Shown here: positions 26,069 to 33,242 of the stretch, one piece after another
Layout: each line of letters begins with the position of its first letter
Numbering within the stretch: the stretch's first letter is position 1
Source: Paenibacillus sp. FSL R5-0490
GTDB lineage: Bacteria; Bacillota; Bacilli; Bacillales; Cytobacillaceae
Length of the DNA stretch: 49,939 bases
Assembly: GCF_001956215.1 (NCBI RefSeq)
Contig: NZ_MRTQ01000030.1
Coordinates: forward strand, 1-49,939
Direction of reading: 5' to 3'
Translations under genes and position numbers: made by a program
The notes under the pieces: model-generated
The model's input: only the letters and a program-made list of their open reading frames with translations
What the model was told of the DNA's origin: nothing
The model's database searches: none

Positions 26069-27822
26069 GAAAGCACCTCCTCTTCAGCAGATGCTTGAGT
26101 CTGCTGCCTCAAAAATTGTTCCTTGTACCATCCATCCATAGCCATTAAGTCCTCATGAGTGCCATCTTCTGCTATCATGCCTTCATCAAGCACAATAATA
26201 TGATCGGCGTGCTGGACTGCTGACATTCTGTGTGTCGTAATGATTGTCGTTTTCCCTTTGCGCTCAGTCCGGATATTATCAATAATTTTCTTCTCTGTTT
26301 TAGCATCAACGGCTGAAAGAGAGTCATCAAGGATCAGAATTTCCGGATTCTTCACAAGGGCACGTGCAATCGAAATACGCTGTTTTTGCCCTCCTGATAA
26401 GGCCACTCCTTTTTCACCGACCATTGTTTCAAGTCCTTCCGGCAGAAGCTCAAGGTCTTTTCGGAAAGCTGCCAAATCAATCGCTTTTTGCATATCCTCT
26501 TCAGTTGCTTCCTCTTTTCCAAAAAGGATGTTTTCTCTAACTGTCCTAGAGAAAAGAACATGATCCTGTGGAACATAACCGATCCATCCCCTTGTTCTTT
26601 CAAGCTCCTGTTCTTCAATCGGAACATCGGCAATCGCAAGCTTCCCTGTGCCTGTCGGATATTCTCTTAATAGCTGCTTTATAAAAGTGGTCTTTCCGCT
26701 TCCTGTTTTCCCTACAATGCCCAGTGTTTCCCCGCGTTCAATATGCAGCTTAATCCCTGTGAGATTAGCCGTTTTTGAGGAAGGATATTGGAAATGAACA
26801 TCCTTGAAGATAACATTTTCAGGTATGTCAACGATAGAAGGGTTTTCAGGATTCACAATATCCTGCTTAGCGGACAAGGTTTCCTGTACCCGGTCAAGGG
26901 ATGCATTCCCCCTTTGCATGACATTAATTAATTCTCCAATAGCAAACATTGGCCAAATCAGCATGCCTAAATACACATTAAAGGACACGAGCTGGCCCAG
27001 GGTGATGGTTTGGTGGAAAACAAGATAAGCACCGTATCCTAGCCCTATAAGATAGCTTAAGCCCACAATCACCTTTATCGTCGGCTCAAATAGTGAATCA
27101 ATTTTGGCCACTTCAATATTTTTGCTGTAAACATCTTCAGTGAGTTCATGGAAACGCTGCTGATCCGCTCTTTCCTGAACATAAGCGCGCACCACCCGAA
27201 CTCCCGAAACTGATTCAAGAACCCGGTCATTTAGTTCACCGAAGGCATCCTGTGCGCTCATAAACCGCGTATGAATCTTCTTGCCGTAAATTTTTATCAG
27301 ATAGGCCATGATAGGCAAAGGCAATATTGCTGCAAAGGTTAGTTTCCAGCTAACCAGAAATCCCATCGTAAACAATATTGTCAACATGAAGACGCTGGAA
27401 TCCACCAGTGTTAATATTCCGAAACCGGCCGTTACCGAAATAGCTTTTAAATCATTTGTTGCCCTGGCCATTAAATCACCGGTCCGGTTTTTCTCAAAAA
27501 ATGTAGGAGTCATTTTCAATAGGTGACCCATAAATTGTGAACGCAATTTTCTTTCTACCAGGAATGCCCCTCCAAAGAGCTGGTACATCCAGATATAAGT
27601 GATTGCATAGGACACAATTGTGATGATTCCCAATAAACCAAGGTACTCCATTATTTTAGCACTGCTCATTTGACCAAGATGTATATCATCAATTGCCATT
27701 CCAACAAGCCTTGGAGGCATAACATCAAGGATTCCGACAATGATCAGCAGAGTAATGGCAATTGTATACCTTTTCCAGTTTTCTTTAAAAAACCAGCTTA
27801 ATTTTCCTAAAATCGAAAACAA
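26065..27822 (-). CDS. yheI: Multidrug ABC exporter subunit YheI (BmrC type)
   Basis: A 585-aa half-transporter with six membrane helices and a C-terminal ATPase: Walker A GKTGSGKTT (near 373), signature LSGGQKQRISIARAL, Walker B ILILDDSLSAVD. The residue after the Walker B Asp is Asp instead of Glu, so one ATP site of the heterodimer is degenerate, as in BmrC. The start is TTG at 27822, 6 nt after AAAGGGGAG. It is the first structural gene of the operon and is preceded by a leader ORF and two terminators. Confidence 0.93.
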   Translation of the reverse strand: MFSILGKLSWFFKENWKRYTIAITLLIIVGILDVMPPRLVGMAIDDIHLGQMSSAKIMEYLGLLGIITIVSYAITYIWMYQLFGGAFLVERKLRSQFMGHLLKMTPTFFEKNRTGDLMARATNDLKAISVTAGFGILTLVDSSVFMLTILFTMGFLVSWKLTFAAILPLPIMAYLIKIYGKKIHTRFMSAQDAFGELNDRVLESVSGVRVVRAYVQERADQQRFHELTEDVYSKNIEVAKIDSLFEPTIKVIVGLSYLIGLGYGAYLVFHQTITLGQLVSFNVYLGMLIWPMFAIGELINVMQRGNASLDRVQETLSAKQDIVNPENPSIVDIPENVIFKDVHFQYPSSKTANLTGIKLHIERGETLGIVGKTGSGKTTFIKQLLREYPTGTGKLAIADVPIEEQELERTRGWIGYVPQDHVLFSRTVRENILFGKEEATEEDMQKAIDLAAFRKDLELLPEGLETMVGEKGVALSGGQKQRISIARALVKNPEILILDDSLSAVDAKTEKKIIDNIRTERKGKTTIITTHRMSAVQHADHIIVLDEGMIAEDGTHEDLMAMDGWYKEQFLRQQTQASAEEEVLS

Positions 27823-27840
27823 CGATCTCTCCCCTTTCCG

Positions 27841-27876
27841 GTATGAAGCTCACGTTTCTAAAGAGAGCTTTCATAC
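27841..27876 (-). promoter_or_regulatory. Hairpin just upstream of the yheI ribosome-binding site
   Basis: GTATGAAAGCTC pairs with GAGCTTCATAC with one bulged base. No T tract follows, so it is not a terminator; the yheI SD begins a few bases later. It may affect translation or RNA stability. Confidence 0.5.
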
Positions 27877-27899
27877 AAAAACCATCAGCAAATACATAA

Positions 27900-27959
27900 C
27901 TAGCCTCCATCCAGATCCTCCGGCAAAATTGTTTTTCTTTTCATTCTTACTGCATTCAT
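27900..27959 (-). CDS. Possible 19-aa peptide in the yheI leader
   Basis: An ATG at 27959 lies behind a strong SD (AAGGGAGGAAAATTTT) and opens a 20-codon frame ending TAG at 27900. The product is basic at first (RMKRK) and acidic at the end (PEDLDGG). It lies between the attenuator terminators and yheI. The SD quality is as good as for any gene in the window, but a chance frame is possible. Confidence 0.4.
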   Translation of the reverse strand: MNAVRMKRKTILPEDLDGG

Positions 27960-28059
27960 AAAATTTTCCTCCCTTTTTTATGGCTGCCGACAACAGCCGC
28001 TATTAAAATATATGGAAACAGGCAATACCTGTATTTCCTAATGATGATATTTGATAATT

Positions 28060-28097
28060 AAACGAGAAAAAGACATACCGCGGCATGCGATATGTCT
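28060..28097 (-). terminator. Second terminator in the yheI leader
   Basis: AGACATATCGC (28087-28097) pairs with GCGGTATGTCT (28071-28081), an 11-bp stem with one G-T pair and a 5-nt loop. On the minus strand TTTTTCTCGTTT follows. It starts 3 bp after the T tract of the first terminator. Confidence 0.85.
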
Positions 28098-28099
28098 TA

Positions 28100-28140
28100 A
28101 GAGACAAAAGAGCCCACGTTACGAAATGTAACCTGTGCTC
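28100..28140 (-). terminator. First (attenuator) terminator in the yheI leader
   Basis: GAGCACAGGTTAC (128-140 of the 28000 block) pairs with GTAACGTGGGCTC (28110-28122): 11 of 13 pairs, loop of 5, then TTTTGTCTCT. AGGTTACA in its 5' arm is also complementary to TGTAACCT inside the leader ORF (28197-28204), which would form an antiterminator. Confidence 0.8.
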
Positions 28141-28170
28141 CATCAAAATAAATGTGCAGGAAAATCCTGT

Positions 28171-28251
28171 TTACATTTTTATATCTTCTAAAGGAGAGGT
28201 TACAAATTTTAATTTTTGTGTTGTTGTTTGATGATGATGAATTAAGATCAT
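28171..28251 (-). CDS. 26-aa leader peptide controlling yheI-yheH (BmrB-like)
   Basis: The ATG at 28251 lies behind AAAAGGAGGGCTACAAA. The 26-residue peptide contains three His in a row (residues 5-7) and three Thr (9-11) and ends with TAA at 28171. Codons 16-19 (TTT GTA ACC TCT) contain TGTAACCT, complementary to the terminator arm 60 nt downstream. In B. subtilis, bmrCD is controlled by translation of a leader peptide, BmrB, through attenuation; here the arrangement is similar, but the peptide is much shorter and not recognisably related. Stalling of a ribosome in the first half should leave the antiterminator free. Confidence 0.75.
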   Translation of the reverse strand: MILIHHHQTTTQKLKFVTSPLEDIKM

Positions 28252-28290
28252 TTTGTAGCCCTCCTTTTCATTTTTTTCCATATTGGTAAG

Positions 28291-28317
28291 ATTATCACCG
28301 CTTAAACTAAAAGTCAA
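28291..28317 (-). promoter_or_regulatory. Candidate SigA promoter of the yheI leader transcript
   Basis: TTGACT (28312-28317) and GATAAT (28291-28296) with a 15-bp spacer on the minus strand. The spacer is short, but a TG precedes the -10 box. The RNA would begin about 30 nt before the leader ORF. Confidence 0.5.
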
Positions 28318-28403
28318 TCAGCTTTTTACCTACTTTTAGAAATTTTCTGTTATTTATTATAAAGGCTCTTTTCGTATGAAGTGCTGTTTTTCCTCTATCA
28401 ATG

Positions 28404-28548
28404 TTGTCCGTTGATTTCCGCTCCAGGCTGCTCGCTTTCCGCGTGGCGGGCGGTGAGCCTCCTCGACGCTACACGTCTGCGGGGTCTCACCTGTCCCGCT
28501 ACTCTCGCTGGAGTCTCGCACCTTCCGCTCCAATCAACTCAGTAAATA
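28404..28548 (+). repeat. Intergenic repeat family R2
   Basis: It starts GTTGATTTCCGCTCCAGG and ends CCTTCCGCTCCAATCAAC, so the ends share TCCGCTCC and a TTGATT/AATCAA inverted pair. The inside holds GGCGGTGAGCCTCCTCGACGC and TGCGGGGTCTCACCTGTCCC. The GC content is far above the flanks. Elements with this sequence are common between Bacillus genes from general knowledge. Only one copy is in the window. With the promoter and leader above, it accounts for the gap 28252-28609. Confidence 0.75.
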
Positions 28549-28583
28549 AAATACAAAAATCAATAAACCTTGTAAAACAGCAT

Positions 28584-28612
28584 TTAAAAAAAGGATCCGC
28601 CGGGATCCTTTA
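28584..28612 (-). terminator. Intrinsic terminator of the alpha/beta hydrolase gene
   Basis: AAAGGATCC pairs with GGATCCTTT followed by TTTT on the minus strand. Confidence 0.88.
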
Positions 28613-29398
28613 TGAAGCCAACCTTCTTTTTTGCCTGTTGATGAAGTCAATGGTAATCCTGTTAAAGGCATCAGGTTTGTCGATGTTGCATACATGTCCT
28701 GCATCTGTGATGATTTTGACTGTAGCTGTTTTAGCTTTTTGGGCAATGCTTTTTACAGACTTAATGAACAAGTGGTCTTCCTGTCCCATAATAAAAAGGG
28801 TAGGGATGTGGGAAATGCTGGATTGGATTTTTCCCAGGTACGGATTAACCGATTTTGTTAAGGACAGCCAGTTGATGAATTCTTTTTGACACATTTTTGC
28901 TGCCTGCCTTACAAAGGCATGTCTTGATTCAAGATGGTTCCTTTTTGGCATAATAATCCATGCAAAAAGCTTATAAAGCAGCATATATGGCAGCATATAC
29001 TTAGTCAAATTCGCAATGGCTATCAAAAACCTTGTGCGCCAGTTCAATTCAGTAATGGCACCGCCCAAAATCATGGAAGCTACTCTTTCCGGATGATTCT
29101 GCGCGATTGTCTGGATCACTATAGTCCCCAGCGAAATTCCGACAAAGTGGGAGTCTGTAATATGAAGATGATCGAGCACATCCACTATATCCTGAGAAAC
29201 TTCTGTAAAATGATCTCCTTCTTCCCAGGTGCCCTTTCCTGATTGACCATGTCCCCGCAGATCTACCAGCAGAACATTGAAATGCTTTTTGTACTCTCTC
29301 ATTTGTTTATACCAAATTGCAGAGCTGCCCCCTGCACCATGAACAAAGGTAACCCATGGCAGGGACTCATCTTTCACATACGTACGGTAATATAGCAT
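28610..29398 (-). CDS. Alpha/beta hydrolase
   Basis: A 262-aa hydrolase. It has the oxyanion segment VHGAGG (near 18), VDLRGHGQS (near 46), the nucleophile elbow GISLGT (GxSxG, near 87), an acid residue in FIMGQEDHLF and the catalytic His in DAGHVCNID. The start at 29398 (MLYYRTYV) follows TTGGAG; the frame is open to 29416. Substrate is unknown: ester, lactone or thioester. It is a single-gene unit with its own terminator. Confidence 0.85.
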   Translation of the reverse strand: MLYYRTYVKDESLPWVTFVHGAGGSSAIWYKQMREYKKHFNVLLVDLRGHGQSGKGTWEEGDHFTEVSQDIVDVLDHLHITDSHFVGISLGTIVIQTIAQNHPERVASMILGGAITELNWRTRFLIAIANLTKYMLPYMLLYKLFAWIIMPKRNHLESRHAFVRQAAKMCQKEFINWLSLTKSVNPYLGKIQSSISHIPTLFIMGQEDHLFIKSVKSIAQKAKTATVKIITDAGHVCNIDKPDAFNRITIDFINRQKRRLAS

Positions 29399-29567
29399 AT
29401 ATACTCCAATCCACATTCTAGTGTCATTTTCTTAGTTATGTTTTTAAGAAGTTTCATTCTATTGTAAAGGATTTCAGCGAAAAATGCTTATAATATCACA
29501 AAAAATTCATTAGTTTCTTTTCAAGTATTTTCTGCCAAATATTCATCCTTTCCCTATTAAAGACATT

Positions 29568-29598
29568 AAAAAACCAGCTAACTATGTCAGCTGGTTCT
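29568..29598 (-). terminator. Intrinsic terminator of the sigY-like operon
   Basis: AACCAGCT pairs with AGCTGGTT followed by TTTTAATG on the minus strand, just after the YbjQ-family gene. Confidence 0.88.
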
Positions 29599-29605
29599 TC
29601 TCCTG

Positions 29606-29923
29606 CTATTCTTCAATTATTGCTGCAGTCCCATAGGCTATGATTTCTGCAGCATTCTGCATAACGGCTGAGGTTTGCAGCCGCATTCCAATGATTGCGT
29701 TTGCCCCTTTTGCCTTTGCATCTTCAACCATTCTGCCAATTGCCTTCTGTCTGGCTTCATCCATCATTTCAGTATATTCGCCAATTTCTCCGCCTACAAT
29801 TGTTTTTAATCCTGCCAGAATATCTTTTCCTATATGCTTTGTCTGGACTGTACTCCCCCTTACAAACCCTTTAATCTCTTTAATCTCTTTTCCGGATACC
29901 GTATCAGTAGTCACGATAATCAT
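29606..29923 (-). CDS. YbjQ/UPF0145 family protein
   Basis: A 105-aa protein of the YbjQ family (VTTDTVSGKEI start, GEIGEYTEMM, ANAIIGMRL, AEIIAYGTA). The family forms pentamers; its cellular role is not settled. It overlaps the preceding small membrane-protein gene by 20 bp and ends the sigY operon, where B. subtilis has an ABC transporter (yxlFG). The shared operon suggests it is under SigY-type control. SD GGAGGAAG. Confidence 0.85.
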   Translation of the reverse strand: MIIVTTDTVSGKEIKEIKGFVRGSTVQTKHIGKDILAGLKTIVGGEIGEYTEMMDEARQKAIGRMVEDAKAKGANAIIGMRLQTSAVMQNAAEIIAYGTAAIIEE

Positions 29924-30107
29924 TTTGTTCTTCCTCCTCTTTTTCTCTTTTTCTCTCAGCTATCAGCACAATAAATAATGCAATGATCATTAAAGCATAT
30001 AAAATATAAAACATAATTGCAGCCTTCATATTAATAAACAGCATGACAATCCCGAGAAGCTGGCCGCCACCGGCTGCAAGAAGCAGCATCTGTTTTAATT
30101 TTTTCAT
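29904..30107 (-). CDS. Small membrane protein in the sigY operon, YxlE-like position
   Basis: A 67-aa protein with two hydrophobic segments (residues ~7-27 and ~28-48) and a highly charged C terminus (AERKREKEEEEQND). A TTG at 30122 directly after the yxlD stop would add five residues; the ATG at 30107 follows AGGGATGGAAGG and is preferred. It sits where yxlE lies in B. subtilis, but sequence similarity is not certain. It may help hold the sigma factor inactive, by position only. Confidence 0.72.
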   Translation of the reverse strand: MKKLKQMLLLAAGGGQLLGIVMLFINMKAAIMFYILYALMIIALFIVLIAERKREKEEEEQNDYRDY

Positions 30108-30122
30108 CCTTCCATCCCTCAA

Positions 30123-30323
30123 TTAATCTTTTTTCTGCCAGATCTTTCTGACGAAAATCAAGTAAAACAGCGTCGGCATTGGCGCCTGAATTAAACCGAT
30201 AATTCCCCATAGCCAATAATTGTGGCCGTGCTTTCTTGCATCAAGAAATAGGAACGTGCTCTGTGCTATTAAGATGACTCCCACAATAATCAGCAGAGGA
30301 AGAGATATTTCTTCACTGTTCAT
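30123..30323 (-). CDS. yxlD: YxlD-like membrane protein (PLDc_N domain)
   Basis: A 66-aa protein with two membrane helices. The second half, HNYWLWGIIGLIQAPMPTLFYLIF, carries the PLDc_N pattern of YxlD. In B. subtilis, YxlC and YxlD together inhibit SigY. The ATG overlaps the yxlC stop as ATGA, with SD AGGTGA. Confidence 0.82.
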   Translation of the reverse strand: MNSEEISLPLLIIVGVILIAQSTFLFLDARKHGHNYWLWGIIGLIQAPMPTLFYLIFVRKIWQKKD

Positions 30324-30670
30324 GTGCCATTCACCTGTTTCACGAAGCTGACTGTGCTATAGGCCATAATAAAAACTGTGACAACTCCCTGCAGAATAAA
30401 AAATACAGATGGAACCTGATACAGCATGAATAATACAGAAGTTACAATGAGGAGTGCTGCAACAGTGAAGATAGCTAACTCCCTGATTAATTTCCTTTTC
30501 ATTGCCTGTTTTTGCTCTGCAACTAAGTTTTCAAAAAATTGCAGATCAGGTGTATATACCGGGATGTTTTCTTCCAGCGTTTCCAATCCGTTTTCTATCT
30601 CCTTGACTGTAGCCAATAACTGCTCATCTTGATGATCTTGTTCCAGCTGCAGCACTTTCCTGTTCGCCAT
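30320..30670 (-). CDS. yxlC: YxlC-like regulator of the sigma factor
   Basis: A 116-aa protein with a soluble N-terminal half (residues 1-65, including ETLEENIPVYTPDLQFFENLV) and two membrane helices at ~70-90 and ~93-110. It resembles YxlC, an anti-sigma component for SigY. It overlaps the sigma gene by 47 bp, which ties their translation together and would help fix their ratio. The N-terminal half is the probable sigma-contact region. Confidence 0.82.
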   Translation of the reverse strand: MANRKVLQLEQDHQDEQLLATVKEIENGLETLEENIPVYTPDLQFFENLVAEQKQAMKRKLIRELAIFTVAALLIVTSVLFMLYQVPSVFFILQGVVTVFIMAYSTVSFVKQVNGT

Positions 30671-31187
30671 GAAGCTTCAACTCCTCTCTTACAGACATGA
30701 TTCCATTGTGCACTCTTGATTTGACAGTGCCTGAAGATATGTTCATCATTTTTCCTATTTCCTCATACGAGTAGCCATAATAATGTTTAAGAACAATAGG
30801 TATCCTTATCTCATCTTTTAGTTTTCCCAATGCGGATAAGACATCATTCCATTCTTCATTTCGGCTTTCAAGATGCCATTTCATGCGTCTGAAAACCTCT
30901 TCCTGCGTTTTCCAGTTCTTCTCTCTTTTCGACTTTCGCTTCTGATCAATATACAAATTCGTCGCAATGGTTATCAGCCAGGAGGAAAATTTCGATTTCC
31001 CATTAAACAGGCCGATCTTTTCAACACATTTGGCCATTGTTTCCTGAGCAAGTTCTTCAGCTGCATCGGGATTCATTGTGATTTTGATTAAGTATTTAAC
31101 CAGAAAGGGATAGTTATTTTTAAAAAGCATGGCAAAAGCGAGCTGATCACCTCGTTTGGCACTTACTATAAGGTCTTTCTCCTCCAT
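30624..31187 (-). CDS. sigY: ECF RNA polymerase sigma factor SigY
   Basis: A 187-aa ECF sigma factor. Region 2 includes AEELAQETMAKCVEKIGLFNGKSKFSSWLITIATN (near 44-80) and region 4 includes YGYSYEEIGKMMNISSGTVKSRVHNG (near 137-162). It matches SigY and is followed by yxlC/yxlD-like genes. The frame is open to 31241, but that codon lies 3 bp from the -10 element of a likely SigY promoter, so it cannot be in the mRNA; the ATG at 31187 (MEEKDLIV) is the start. Probably membrane-held by YxlC/YxlD and autoregulated. Confidence 0.92.
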   Translation of the reverse strand: MEEKDLIVSAKRGDQLAFAMLFKNNYPFLVKYLIKITMNPDAAEELAQETMAKCVEKIGLFNGKSKFSSWLITIATNLYIDQKRKSKREKNWKTQEEVFRRMKWHLESRNEEWNDVLSALGKLKDEIRIPIVLKHYYGYSYEEIGKMMNISSGTVKSRVHNGIMSVREELKLHGEQESAAAGTRSSR

Positions 31188-31243
31188 CAGCTTCTTTCCT
31201 CTCTTCTTATCATCCCGCTGTTTACTGTTTATTTCACTCATAA

Positions 31244-31268
31244 GACGTTCCAGAGATGAAAAGGTTCA
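31244..31268 (-). promoter_or_regulatory. Autoregulatory SigY-type promoter
   Basis: TGAACC (31263-31268), 15 bp, then CGTC (31244-31247) on the minus strand. B. subtilis SigY promoters have TGAAC...CGTC elements. It lies ~55 bp before the chosen sigY start and excludes the longer frame. Confidence 0.7.
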
Positions 31269-31294
31269 TTATTTTTTTAATTTTTTTTTACACA

Positions 31295-31326
31295 TAAAAA
31301 GCCCCTATTATAGGGACTTTTTTTCC
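31295..31326 (-). terminator. Terminator between the MFS gene and sigY
   Basis: AGTCCCTA pairs with TAGGGGCT followed by TTTTTATG on the minus strand. A T7 tract on the other side makes it symmetric. Confidence 0.88.
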
Positions 31327-31336
31327 GTTTATTACA

Positions 31337-32623
31337 TTATACTGCATCAGTTTGTTCCAAAGAATGTGCTTCACCTGTTTTTTCTGACTTTTTCGTTAAT
31401 CCCGGGAGAACAAGGCTGTAAAATACACCGACAAGTGCTAAACAGCCTCCTACCATCCAATAAAGCATTTCCACTTTGAGGAACCCCGGAAAGCTGACAG
31501 CAATAAATCCGAGTGTTATGGATTGAGAAAGCATCATCAGCGGACTTATCCATCCCTGTACTCTTCCCATCATCTTCGGATCAACAATGCTTGGCATCCA
31601 GCCGCCAATTGCGATGTTCACTAAAGGGAGTCCAAAAGCTGCAGCAAATAATAAAGATAGGAAAATAAACGTGTTCTCTGCAAAAGAAGCAGCAATGATG
31701 AAGCTTCCGGATAACAGCAATCCGGTAATGACCAGCTGATAAAGTTTGAATTTTTGAGTAAGCAAAGAGGCCACAAAGCTGCCAATAAGAACCCCAATTC
31801 CAAATGTTATTCCGAGCAGAACTGAGTATTCCTCATAGGATTGCGGCTCGAGTTTGTATTTCAGCATAAAAATAGGCATGACTGAAAATCCGCCGTTTAC
31901 CACTCCGAAAACGAAAAAGCCGACAAGCAAGGCAGATAATAATTTGTGCTGGAGAATATATTTTATCCCCAGATTAAAATCCTTGAAGACAAGCGGGATA
32001 TTCAAGTCTTTAAGACCATGTGCGCCATTTGGCAGCCGGACCTCTTCGGGTATACGGCAGGATTTTATTAATAATGCACTGATGATAAAGGTAAGTGCAT
32101 CAGCCACAATCGCACCGTATACTCCCACTGACCAGTAGGCAAAAATGCCAAGGCCGTTTCCGAACAGCATGAAAAGACTCATCACCACCTGATTAAGGCC
32201 TGCAGCAGTTGTATAATCCTCACTTTTCAATATGCCTTGAATCATTGCATGTTCAGCGGGAAAGAAGAATTTCTGAATGGCACTCCTCAGGAACAATACT
32301 GTAAATACCAGAGGCATCCAGCCAATAATAATAGTCAGTAAAAGCACAAACGATAATAACGCGCTGATCCAATCACAATGATAAGCTATTTTCTGGCGAT
32401 CCATCCTATCCGCAAACACTCCAACTAAAAAAAACACCGCCAGGGTCGGAACCGAGAACATCAATTCAGTTAATGTGGCATAAAAAGGCTGTTCCGAAAA
32501 ACGATCCAGCAAATAAAACATAAATGCTGTTAAACCAATCGTGCTGCCCATCTGAGAAGTAAAGTTGGCGAAAAATAATTTCACATAATTGGCATTTTGA
32601 AAAATCCCTTTGAAGTTCTTCAT
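31337..32623 (-). CDS. MFS transporter
   Basis: A 428-aa protein with about twelve hydrophobic segments. The loop between helices 2 and 3 reads GVFADRMDRQKI, the family D-R-x-x-R/K motif. It begins KNFKGIFQNANYVKLFFANFTSQMGS, typical of the MFS_3-like efflux group, so drug or metabolite export is most likely; the substrate is unknown. The ATG at 32623 follows GAGGTAAAAGGG; the frame is open to 32734 without another SD. Confidence 0.88.
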   Translation of the reverse strand: MKNFKGIFQNANYVKLFFANFTSQMGSTIGLTAFMFYLLDRFSEQPFYATLTELMFSVPTLAVFFLVGVFADRMDRQKIAYHCDWISALLSFVLLLTIIIGWMPLVFTVLFLRSAIQKFFFPAEHAMIQGILKSEDYTTAAGLNQVVMSLFMLFGNGLGIFAYWSVGVYGAIVADALTFIISALLIKSCRIPEEVRLPNGAHGLKDLNIPLVFKDFNLGIKYILQHKLLSALLVGFFVFGVVNGGFSVMPIFMLKYKLEPQSYEEYSVLLGITFGIGVLIGSFVASLLTQKFKLYQLVITGLLLSGSFIIAASFAENTFIFLSLLFAAAFGLPLVNIAIGGWMPSIVDPKMMGRVQGWISPLMMLSQSITLGFIAVSFPGFLKVEMLYWMVGGCLALVGVFYSLVLPGLTKKSEKTGEAHSLEQTDAV

Positions 32624-32800
32624 CCCTTTTACCTCAGTTTCCCTGTTTATATCTCCACTATAAATTGCGACTAACATCTGATAAAGCGGCTTTTGATGGT
32701 TTTTATCTCCATCTGCAGACTGATGGCGCCTCAACCCTTAATACTTATTAATTTAAAAGGTAATTATTCACACTGGGAACCCGGGTGGTTTACGGTTGTG

Positions 32801-32814
32801 ATTACCGGGGTAAT
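32801..32814. promoter_or_regulatory. Palindrome upstream of the HPr-like gene
   Basis: ATTACC-GG-GGTAAT is an inverted repeat with 6-bp arms. A second, AACC-CGGGT-GGTT, lies 17 bp upstream. Both sit 70-100 bp before the gene at 32881 and could be operator half-sites. Confidence 0.4.
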
Positions 32815-32880
32815 TCCATAGTACAACCAAATCATTAATCGATTAATATATAAAATACTTTTTTAAAGGAGATTATTAAA

Positions 32881-33204
32881 ATGAAAGAAATTATTTCTAC
32901 TAATGTATTAGTTCAAAACAAGTTCACAATGAAGAAAATGCTTGAAATTTACCAGGCGTCAAAACAATTTGAAGGCACCACTTATCTCTACAGCAAACAC
33001 AAAGCGGTGGATGCCTCAAACCTTTCTAAATTAGTGTCTTTCCTTTTAACAGTGAAACCGCAAACGAGTCTGAAGATCATTGTGGAAGGAACTGACGTCC
33101 AGAACCATCTGGAGCATATCAAAGACATGTGCAGCAACCATGTTTCGGTGCTTCGCATGTCAGAAAAACGCTTAATCAATACTGCTGAAACAATTCAGCT
33201 ATAA
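32881..33204 (+). CDS. Degenerate HPr-like protein
   Basis: A 107-aa protein whose middle follows the HPr fold pattern: an aliphatic VLV start, MLEIYQASKQFEG (as in the first HPr helix), KAVDAS, then SLKIIVEGTDVQNHLEHI (as in the HPr end). The GLHARP segment with active His-15 is replaced by NKFTMKKM, and the Ser-46 region reads VDASNLSKLVSF, so neither phosphorylation site is evident. It should not carry phosphate in the PTS; a structural or regulatory use is inferred. About 20 extra C-terminal residues follow. The SD AAAGGAG lies upstream of the ATG. Confidence 0.65.
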   Translation: MKEIISTNVLVQNKFTMKKMLEIYQASKQFEGTTYLYSKHKAVDASNLSKLVSFLLTVKPQTSLKIIVEGTDVQNHLEHIKDMCSNHVSVLRMSEKRLINTAETIQL

Positions 33205-33242
33205 TTGACTATTTTATTGCAGAGTGAATGGAGTGAAAATAG

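Noticed and set aside
26240..26563. Plus-strand frame of 107 codons inside yheI, and similar ones inside yhdT (42707-43096) and the purine permease (47902-48942)
   Set aside because: They mirror strongly conserved genes on the other strand and show no start signals.
30624..31241. Longer sigY product starting at 31241
   Set aside because: That codon is 3 bp from the -10 element of the likely SigY promoter and has no SD; the ATG at 31187 matches the family start.
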